Source: Alloprevotella sp. (GTDB lineage: Bacteria; Bacteroidota; Bacteroidia; Bacteroidales; Bacteroidaceae). Taken from it: DNA of 27,084 bases. The number at the start of each line of letters is the position of its first letter. Within the stretch, counting starts at the first letter, position 1. Shown piece by piece: positions 15,083 to 21,287 of the stretch. The notes under the pieces were generated by a model. That model was not told the origin of the DNA, did no database searches, and saw only the letters and a list, made by a program, of their open reading frames with translations. The stretch is taken from assembly GCA_015259235.1 (NCBI GenBank), contig JABZGM010000003.1:1-27084 (forward strand), in the 5' to 3' direction. The position numbers and the translations under genes are program-made.

Positions 15083-15919
15083 ATGGCTCCAATCACCAAA
15101 GATTTCCTAAAGTCTGCAGGATTATTCTGCTTATTTCTCTCTCTCCAACTGATCATCCCTTTCCTAGCCTTTGGGCTTTCTCAAGTTCAAGTCTTTCATG
15201 GGACACAGTTTACCCTCCCAGGTATAGAGGGAAAACTGCTAGCTATCACAGTCCCTGCAATGGCGTTCTCCTTCTTTATCACGCAACTAGCCTACATACT
15301 ATTACTCCATTTCACAGGATGGTCAAGAATCAAACTATTCAGCGGAAAATCAGCCAATTTCGGTTTTTCGGGAATGCCTATTTTCCACTTTGTGGGAGTG
15401 TTTGTGGTGATGAGCCTAGGTCTAGGACTTATGCTTCAGCCTCTGAAAATGGACGATGGTAACTCGGTGGCACTTTTGCGACAACTTACTACAAACATTT
15501 GGGGCATCCTCTCCGTAACCATCGTAGGAACACTTGCCGAAGAATTGACTTACCGTGCTGGTATCTTGCGCCTTTCACAAAAGCACATTGGCAACATTGG
15601 CGCCTTCATCCTATCCTCTTTGCTGTTTGCCATCGTTCATGGCAACTTGCAACAAGGAGTTCCAGCCTTTATTCTGGGCTTTGCTCTGGCTTATCTCTAT
15701 GTTCGCACGGAAGATTTACGCCTCTGTTGGGCTGCACATTTGGCAAACAATGTGATAGCACTCTTGACTATACGCATCCCAGCCCTCGAACACTTTGGCG
15801 ATAGCTGGAGCACCTCCCAACAAGTGGGCATCGGCGCGCTGATGTTTGTACTCGGCGCTGTAGGCTTGCTCATGAAAGGTTCGCTGCTCAAAAAACTATT
15901 TGGACGCGCTAAGAAGTAA
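15083..15919 (+). CDS. CPBP-family intramembrane metalloprotease
   Basis: A 278-residue membrane protein of the CPBP/Abi (Rce1-like) glutamic protease family with about eight hydrophobic segments. The catalytic motifs are intact: AEELTYR (Glu153-Glu154...Arg158), FAIVHGN (His186) and HLANN (His219, Asn222/Asn223). Substrates are unknown; family members process membrane proteins or prenylated substrates, and some confer bacteriocin immunity. It lies 44 bases after ribF, possibly from a weak promoter at 15033-15061, and is followed by the hairpin repeat pair that leads to dus. Confidence 0.9.
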   Translation: MAPITKDFLKSAGLFCLFLSLQLIIPFLAFGLSQVQVFHGTQFTLPGIEGKLLAITVPAMAFSFFITQLAYILLLHFTGWSRIKLFSGKSANFGFSGMPIFHFVGVFVVMSLGLGLMLQPLKMDDGNSVALLRQLTTNIWGILSVTIVGTLAEELTYRAGILRLSQKHIGNIGAFILSSLLFAIVHGNLQQGVPAFILGFALAYLYVRTEDLRLCWAAHLANNVIALLTIRIPALEHFGDSWSTSQQVGIGALMFVLGAVGLLMKGSLLKKLFGRAKK

Positions 15920-15921
15920 GG

Positions 15922-15989
15922 ACTAAGGTCTAAGGCTCGAGCCACGCTTGTCGTGGCAAGTACAAAAGGGTCTGTGACCCTCTAACGTC
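15922..15989 (+). repeat. Intergenic hairpin repeat, copy 1
   Basis: First of two near-identical ~67-bp units. It starts ACTAAGGTCTAAGGCTCGAG and contains two perfect hairpins, GCCACG-CTTGT-CGTGGC (15941-15957) and AGGGTC-TGT-GACCCT (15967-15981), ending CTAACGTC. It begins two bases after the CPBP stop. Neither hairpin is followed by a T run, so it is not a classic terminator. Confidence 0.9.
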
Positions 15990-15994
15990 CAATC

Positions 15995-16061
15995 ACTAAT
16001 GTCTAAGGCTCGAGCCACGCTTATCGTGGCGAGCATAAAGGGTCTGTGACCCTCTAACGTC
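15995..16061 (+). repeat. Intergenic hairpin repeat, copy 2
   Basis: Second unit, same orientation, 5 bases after copy 1. The hairpins are GCCACG-CTTAT-CGTGGC (16014-16030) and AGGGTC-TGT-GACCCT (16039-16053). A few substitutions and one indel separate it from copy 1, mostly outside the stems, so both hairpins are preserved. It ends four bases before the dus start codon, placing a hairpin 12 bases upstream of the ATG. Confidence 0.9.
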
Positions 16062-16065
16062 TAGA

Positions 16066-17100
16066 ATGCAAATAAGAAATCTCAACCTAGGTCATCGTCC
16101 TGTGCTTCTGGCACCGATGGAAGACGTCACCGACATCGGTTTCCGCCTGCTTTGTCGCAGACTCGGGGCTTCAATGGTCTATTCAGAATTTGTGGCTTCC
16201 GACGCTTTGGTGCGCATGGTCAACAAATCTCTACAAAAACTCACCGTCTGCGATGACGAACGTCCAGTGGCGATTCAAATTTATGGTCGCGATCCCGGCG
16301 CAATGGCAGAGGCAGCAGAGATTGTGGTGGAGAAAGCACAGCCCGATATTTTGGATCTCAACTTCGGTTGTCCCGTAAAGAAGGTAGCAGGCAAAGGTGC
16401 AGGCTCGGGCATGCTGCAAACTCCCGAACTGATGCAAGAAATCATTCGCGCAGTCGTGGATCGCGTGAGCAGTCGAGTACCAGTCACGGTGAAAACCCGT
16501 TTAGGCTGGGACCACGAACACCGCATCATCGTCGATTTGGCAGAGCGCATCCAAGATTGTGGTGCAGAAGCACTGACCATTCACGGTCGCACGCGTTGCC
16601 AAATGTACACAGGAGAAGCCGATTGGTCGCTCATTGGTGAAGTGAAGCGCAATCCGCGCATGCACATCCCCATCATCGGCAATGGCGACATCACCTCTGG
16701 CGCAGATGCCCTCCGCGGTTTTGAGGAATATGGCGTGGACGCAGTGATGGTGGGTCGCGCCACCTTCGGACGTCCTTGGATATTCAAAGAAATCCGCGAT
16801 ACCCTCGACGGCACTCCTTTCGATGTTTCCGCAGCTGTGCAGAGTGACTATGCTCCAATGTCGCCCGACTGGCAGTTGGATGTGCTCAAAGAGGAAGTGC
16901 GTCAAAGTGTGGAACGCATCGACGAATATCGAGGCATTCTCCACGTACGTCGCCATTTGGCAGCAACTCCCTTGTTCAAAGGCATTCCCAACTTCCGACA
17001 AACACGCATCCAAATGTTGCGCACCGAAAAAATGGACGAATTGTTTGAATTGCTCGAAAGCATCCGTCCACTACTCCACGCAGACAATCTCTCGGAATAG
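16066..17100 (+). CDS. dusB: tRNA-dihydrouridine synthase (DusB-like)
   Basis: FMN-dependent enzyme that reduces specific uridines in tRNA D-loops to dihydrouridine. The 344-residue protein has the TIM-barrel N-terminus PVLLAPMEDVTDIGFRLLCR, YSEFVASDALVR, VAIQIYGRDP, the active-site DLNFGCPVKKVAGKGAGSGM (Cys102), VTVKTRLGW, TIHGRTRCQMYTGEADW, IPIIGNGDI and VMVGRATFGRPWIF. A C-terminal helical tRNA-binding domain completes it. DusB is the best subfamily match by motif style but is not proven. No promoter is evident between CPBP and this gene, so it may be read through the hairpin repeats that fill its leader. About 140 bases separate it from the next gene. Confidence 0.94.
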   Translation: MQIRNLNLGHRPVLLAPMEDVTDIGFRLLCRRLGASMVYSEFVASDALVRMVNKSLQKLTVCDDERPVAIQIYGRDPGAMAEAAEIVVEKAQPDILDLNFGCPVKKVAGKGAGSGMLQTPELMQEIIRAVVDRVSSRVPVTVKTRLGWDHEHRIIVDLAERIQDCGAEALTIHGRTRCQMYTGEADWSLIGEVKRNPRMHIPIIGNGDITSGADALRGFEEYGVDAVMVGRATFGRPWIFKEIRDTLDGTPFDVSAAVQSDYAPMSPDWQLDVLKEEVRQSVERIDEYRGILHVRRHLAATPLFKGIPNFRQTRIQMLRTEKMDELFELLESIRPLLHADNLSE

Positions 17101-17241
17101 CAGGCAGTCCGTAGTAATCCTCCCTACATTTTGATAGTCCCAGCCATCCTTCAATACATTCTCACTTTCCGTTTCGCTTCCTTTCTAAGCGTTTAAGAAG
17201 GTCATCTCATAATTCTCTCATCCTTATTATATCTCCTTCCC

Positions 17242-19098
17242 ATGACTACCCACACTCTTCCAGCCCAACGCATCGCAGCCCTCCGCACTGCGATGAAAGC
17301 GCACAATATCGACATCTACATTGTCCCCACCTCCGATCCTCACAACAACGAATATGTGGCAGATCGTTGGAAAGGGCGTGAGTGGCTCAGCGGATTCACT
17401 GGAAGTGCAGGAACGCTCGTAGTGGCACACGACAAAGCCGCACTTTGGACAGATTCACGCTACTTCCTTCAAGCCGAAAAAGAACTTGCAGGCAGCGGCA
17501 TCGAACTCATGCGCATGGGTGTCGAAGGAGTACCCAGCGAACAAGAGTGGATCAAAGACGTGTTAGGTTATACCTTGGAAGAGGGAGAGAGATTATCTTT
17601 CAAAAACGTAGAGAGCTCACCACAGATTGGCTTTGATTTCATGAGCGTATCGTATGAACCACAAATCGACTTGGTCTACGATTTCGCAGATTTCTTGGTC
17701 AACATCGATTTGCTCGATGAAGTATGGACAGACCGTCCAGCACTTCCTGCTCATCCCATCTACATTCAACCCGAAGAATGGGCAGGCGAAAGCATCGAAG
17801 CTAAGATTGCCCGCTTGAGAACCTTCATCGGAGCTCAACAAGCACAATACTATATCACCAACGATGCGTCTGAAATAGCGTGGTTGCTCAATCTTCGTGG
17901 TGAAGACATCTCATACAACCCCGTTTTCTTGGCTTACCTCATCGTAGGAGCAGAAAATGTGCACTTGTTTATCACGGAAGATCACCTCACTCCTGAAGTG
18001 AGGGAATATCTAAAACGTGTGAACACCACCTATCACGCTTACGATGGGGTCACAGCTTTCCTCCAACAAGCCCCTCAAAACGAGCACAGTTTCCTCTATG
18101 CCTTTAACATCAACTATGCTTTTGCTGAGTTAATTTCCGAGGCGTGCATAGGACATTGGACGCCCGAACAGGGTCTTTCGCCCATCACCTCTTGGCGCGC
18201 ACACAAGAACGAGGCTGAGATTGCAGGATTCCGCCGTGCTATGCAACACGATGGTGTAGCCCTAGTGCGCTTCCATCGCGAACTGGACGAAAAAGTGGCA
18301 GACAGTAGCATCAACCAAGAGACAGAATGGAGCATCGCAGAACGATTGGAAGAGATTCGTGCTGAACATCCTGAATACCGCGGTCTATCTTTTGCCACCA
18401 TTGCAGGATATGCCGGCAATGGAGCCATCGTGCATTATGAAGCCACTGCCGAAAATCATGCCCAACTTGCCGACAAAAGTTTCTTACTCTTGGATAGTGG
18501 CGCACACTATGTGAGTGGCACCACCGACATCACGCGCACCATTCCCCTCGGAGTGCTAAGCGATGAGGAGAAAAAAGCCTACACCCTTGTGCTCAAAGGG
18601 ATGATTCAACTCTCCATGGCACACTTCCCAGCAGGTACGACAGGACTAGCTCTCGACTTTGCCGCACGACAATCCATGTGGCGCGAAGGCTACGACTTCG
18701 GACACGGCACTGGGCACGGAGTGGGTAGCCACTTGTGCGTGCACGAAGGTCCTCACCAGATTCGCAAAGACCGCCGTGCAGCCACGGAAGTTCCTTTCCA
18801 TGTTGGCATGACCGTGAGCAACGAACCTGGCATCTACGTAGCGAATAAATTTGGGGTGCGTTTGGAAAACGTGTTGGTGGCTCAACCAGCACAGCAAACT
18901 CCCTTTGGCAACTTCCTCAAGTTTGAGACCCTCACACTCTGTCCCCTTGATTTAGGTCCCATCGTGGTGGAAATGCTCGAACCTTCCGAGCGCCAGTGGC
19001 TCAATGCTTATCATGAGGTGGTGCGTGCTGAATTGCTCCCACTGCTTTCGGACGAAAAAGATAAAGAATGGCTCATCAAAGCTACCACTAAACTATAA
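17242..19098 (+). CDS. Three-domain Xaa-Pro aminopeptidase (M24B, aminopeptidase P)
   Basis: Cytoplasmic metallopeptidase removing N-terminal residues before proline. At 618 residues it is the long form resembling eukaryotic XPNPEP1, with two creatinase-type N domains (about 8-150 and 165-320) before the pita-bread catalytic domain and a short C-terminal extension. The five dinuclear-metal ligands are present: Asp418 and Asp429 in LDSGAHYVSGTTDITRT, His492 in GHGTGHGVGSH, Glu528 in NEPGIY and Glu542 in ENVLV. There is no signal peptide. The 141-base gap upstream has TACATTTTG (one base longer than the -7 consensus) as the only promoter-like sequence. Together with the POT transporter further right, it suggests use of imported peptides. 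Confidence 0.94.
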   Translation: MTTHTLPAQRIAALRTAMKAHNIDIYIVPTSDPHNNEYVADRWKGREWLSGFTGSAGTLVVAHDKAALWTDSRYFLQAEKELAGSGIELMRMGVEGVPSEQEWIKDVLGYTLEEGERLSFKNVESSPQIGFDFMSVSYEPQIDLVYDFADFLVNIDLLDEVWTDRPALPAHPIYIQPEEWAGESIEAKIARLRTFIGAQQAQYYITNDASEIAWLLNLRGEDISYNPVFLAYLIVGAENVHLFITEDHLTPEVREYLKRVNTTYHAYDGVTAFLQQAPQNEHSFLYAFNINYAFAELISEACIGHWTPEQGLSPITSWRAHKNEAEIAGFRRAMQHDGVALVRFHRELDEKVADSSINQETEWSIAERLEEIRAEHPEYRGLSFATIAGYAGNGAIVHYEATAENHAQLADKSFLLLDSGAHYVSGTTDITRTIPLGVLSDEEKKAYTLVLKGMIQLSMAHFPAGTTGLALDFAARQSMWREGYDFGHGTGHGVGSHLCVHEGPHQIRKDRRAATEVPFHVGMTVSNEPGIYVANKFGVRLENVLVAQPAQQTPFGNFLKFETLTLCPLDLGPIVVEMLEPSERQWLNAYHEVVRAELLPLLSDEKDKEWLIKATTKL

Positions 19099-19175
19099 GC
19101 CGACGTAGATACATTGGGTTTGAAATGCACAAACGCACTTATCCGATTACAAACCTCTGATGTTCATTTAAGGAT

Positions 19176-20201
19176 ATGCAACAAATAGACAACGTAAATT
19201 CCACTTCTTCTCACGCATCTCGTGAGGAGAAGTGGGATTTTCTTCGTGGCATTGCCATCTTCCTTGTTTTATTAGGACACTCAATTCAGTGGACCGACCC
19301 AGAATGGCAGCACAATCTTCTTTTTGAAGGGATATATTCCTTTCACATGCCGCTTTTTATGTTCGTCTCTGGCTATTTTCTAAGGAAAAACCTCCAAGCA
19401 GTACCATTTTGGGAATGGCAAAAACAGAAAGCAAGACAGCTTTTTCTTCCCAGCATCATCAATAGTATCGTGTTTTCATTGCTCATCTACTTTACGATTT
19501 GTCAAGGGTGGAGCGATCTAAAACCCATTTGGTATCACGAAGCTCTGTGGTATCTCAACACGCTTTTTGCCTTTGTCGTAGTAGCACGCATCATCGCGAT
19601 TTGTCGATATTCCAGTGTTAGAGTGTTTCTTTGGATGGCGTTCTATGGTTGCACATTCTTTCTCAAGTTCTATCCCATAGGACTGTATCTAAAGTTCATG
19701 CTTCCCTTTTTCCTTCTAGGCATGTGCTACCGCAAACTCACGCACTTCAAACCTGCCTTGCAATATTACATCCTAGTTCCAGGAGCATTGCTCACTTTTT
19801 GGGTCTTTCCCATGTGGAATTTTTCGCACTCCATCTACATGTTGCCCTATGCTCCACTAGATCCAGAAAACATTCAGCATTTTCTCATCCTCTACGCCAA
19901 TGGTTTTGCTGGTATCTGTGCAACAATACTTTTATTGCAAATCATCCATCCCTTCATGGTTCGATTGAAGACAACAGCACCTCTCCTCAAAACCACGGCT
20001 TGGGTAGGCACAATCACCCTTCCTATTTACGTGGTGCAGACGCATTTCTTTGTGATACGCGAAGTGGTGGAGGGATTTTCTCAAAATTATCTGCTACAAG
20101 TCGCGACAGCACTTGCACTCATCCCCTTCTGCTGGGGAGTCTACCGAGTCCTCTGTCGGATTCCCTTCCTCCGTCTTCTTCTCTTTGGAGAGAAAAGGTA
20201 G
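19176..20201 (+). CDS. Acyltransferase family 3 integral membrane protein
   Basis: A 341-residue polytopic membrane protein (about ten hydrophobic helices) of the acyltransferase-3 family (OafA/WecH/NolL-like), which O-acylate sugars of surface glycans or other envelope molecules. Family motifs are KWDFLRGIAIFLVLLGHS near the N-terminus, with the conserved Arg and His of helix 1, and YSFHMPLFMFVSGYFLRK at helix 2. A late helix pair ITLPIYVVQTHFFVI is also typical. The acceptor and acyl group cannot be inferred; no polysaccharide cluster is nearby. It starts 77 bases after the aminopeptidase and ends at a strong bidirectional terminator. Confidence 0.88.
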   Translation: MQQIDNVNSTSSHASREEKWDFLRGIAIFLVLLGHSIQWTDPEWQHNLLFEGIYSFHMPLFMFVSGYFLRKNLQAVPFWEWQKQKARQLFLPSIINSIVFSLLIYFTICQGWSDLKPIWYHEALWYLNTLFAFVVVARIIAICRYSSVRVFLWMAFYGCTFFLKFYPIGLYLKFMLPFFLLGMCYRKLTHFKPALQYYILVPGALLTFWVFPMWNFSHSIYMLPYAPLDPENIQHFLILYANGFAGICATILLLQIIHPFMVRLKTTAPLLKTTAWVGTITLPIYVVQTHFFVIREVVEGFSQNYLLQVATALALIPFCWGVYRVLCRIPFLRLLLFGEKR

Positions 20202-20237
20202 TCGAACTGATGCGCACCTTGCTCGCAGCCAACATCA

Positions 20238-20278
20238 AACAACAGCCCCCTTCTGAAATTCAGAAGGGGGCTGTTGTT
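20238..20278. terminator. Strong bidirectional terminator between acyltransferase and tRNA-Leu
   Basis: A perfect 18-bp inverted repeat (arms 20238-20255 and 20261-20278; core CAGCCCCCTTCTG/CAGAAGGGGGCTG) with a 5-base loop. The AACAACAG/CTGTTGTT ends provide T-rich tails on both strands. It sits between the rightward acyltransferase stop and the 3' end of the leftward tRNA and can end both transcripts. Confidence 0.88.
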
Positions 20279-20281
20279 GTG

Positions 20282-20363
20282 TGCGCCTGATAGGACTCGA
20301 ACCTACACGTATCGCTACACCAGATCCTAAGTCTGGCGCGTCTACCAATTTCGCCACAGGCGC
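20282..20363 (-). tRNA. tRNA-Leu (anticodon TAG)
   Basis: Full cloverleaf on the minus strand: acceptor GCGCCTG/CAGGCGC with discriminator A; D arm GCG...CGC with TTGGTAGA loop; anticodon stem CCAGA/TCTGG with loop CTTAGGA (anticodon TAG at 20329-20327); a class II variable arm with GTA-GCGA-TAC; T arm GTAGG-TTCGAGT-CCTAT. CCA is not encoded. It is 82 bases long. It reads CUA and probably other CUN leucine codons. It is transcribed from its own promoter. Confidence 0.97.
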
Positions 20364-20376
20364 GTTTTTGTTGGTG

Positions 20377-20407
20377 CAAATTTACGGCAGAATCTGCAAA
20401 AGACAAA
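20377..20407 (-). promoter_or_regulatory. Promoter of tRNA-Leu
   Basis: Minus strand TTTG (20407-20404), exactly 19 bases, TAAATTTG (20384-20377). It predicts a pre-tRNA leader of about 10 bases. It lies back to back with the promoter of the CHU_C gene. Confidence 0.9.
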
Positions 20408-20424
20408 GAAAATCGACCACTTTT

Positions 20425-20455
20425 TTTGTTCTTCGGCTGCAAATTGGTATTTTTG
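20425..20455 (+). promoter_or_regulatory. Promoter of the CHU_C protein gene
   Basis: TTTG (20425-20428), exactly 19 bases, TATTTTTG (20448-20455). Its last G is one base before the ATG at 20457, so that ATG would fall upstream of or at the transcript start. The promoter therefore argues for a start at 20475. Confidence 0.85.
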
Positions 20456-20474
20456 CATGAACAAGCCAGTTCAA

Positions 20475-21203
20475 ATGACGCAAAATCTCTTTGCTTCCTC
20501 TCTCCGTGACACCCTGCGTTGGGGTCTTGTTTTGGTCTGCCTCCTCATGGTAGGCATCCATGTGCATGCACAAACCTCAGCAACACCCTCTGTCACCCCT
20601 CAAATGACCTACACCAACGCAAACGGGCAGGAGGTGCAAGAGACCAGCTACGATGGCGGAGCTCCACTGCATGTGCGCTTTGAAGCAACCACCAAAGATT
20701 TGGGCAACTACACCCCACTCTACGAATGGCAGTTTACACGCGAAAATAGCGCTACCCCCTTTCTCATCCGCTACGAACAAGCCACTACTTATGATTTCCT
20801 TGAGAGTGGAAACTTCCGCGTGCGCCTGCTTGTCTCCTTTGTTTTGAACAACGACACCGTCAGCTATGCACAAGAGGATGCTTTTGTGCTGAACATCGCA
20901 GAGAGCAAACTTGAATTCCCCAATGCTTTCACCCCCAATGGCGATGGCATCAACGACATTTTCAAAGCAAAAGAGGGGTATCAAAGTATTGTCACCTTCC
21001 GCGCCGATGTGGTGAATCGTTGGGGAAAACGCGTGGCTCACTGGAACCATCCTGCCGAAGGTTGGGATGGAAAATCAGGTGGTGCGGATGCCCCCGAAGG
21101 TGCCTACTATCTCACCGTCACCGCTCGCGGAGCCGATGGCAGAAAATACGACATCAAAAAGACCATCAACCTCCTGCGCCGCTACGATGCGGTCGCCAAA
21201 TAG
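20475..21203 (+). CDS. Secreted protein with CHU_C / gliding-motility-type C-terminal domain
   Basis: A 242-residue exported protein from ATG 20475. The frame also has ATG 20457 (six residues more), but that codon overlaps the predicted transcript start, so 20475 is preferred. The signal peptide is about 1-32 (WGLVLVCLLMVGIHVHA-Q). Residues about 45-140 look like a PKD-type beta sandwich (YEWQFTRENSATPFLIRYEQ, FRVRLLVSF). The C-terminal ~90 residues are the CHU_C domain: LEFPNAFTPNGDGINDIFK, VVNRWGKRVAHW, GWDGKSGG, APEGAYYLTVTA and the terminal INLLRRYD. This domain is linked to type IX secretion and surface attachment in Bacteroidota, implying a T9SS elsewhere in the genome. The function of the mature part is unknown. 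Confidence 0.9.
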   Translation: MTQNLFASSLRDTLRWGLVLVCLLMVGIHVHAQTSATPSVTPQMTYTNANGQEVQETSYDGGAPLHVRFEATTKDLGNYTPLYEWQFTRENSATPFLIRYEQATTYDFLESGNFRVRLLVSFVLNNDTVSYAQEDAFVLNIAESKLEFPNAFTPNGDGINDIFKAKEGYQSIVTFRADVVNRWGKRVAHWNHPAEGWDGKSGGADAPEGAYYLTVTARGADGRKYDIKKTINLLRRYDAVAK

Positions 21204-21287
21204 CTTTTAGCACTAGCCTTTGCACTCTCACCAGCGTTCGGCTAGACGCCATATCCTCTACAAACGACTCAGCACACAGACTTTAGC

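Noticed and set aside
13418..15919. Reading CPBP plus HAD plus U32 as a defence or bacteriocin-immunity cassette
   Set aside because: Neighbours are ribF and dus, no toxin or peptide precursor gene is seen, and CPBP proteases are common in unrelated contexts.
15922..16061. CRISPR or tRNA-like interpretation of the paired hairpin units
   Set aside because: Only two units of ~67 bp separated by 5 bases, no spacer-repeat pattern, no cas gene and no cloverleaf.
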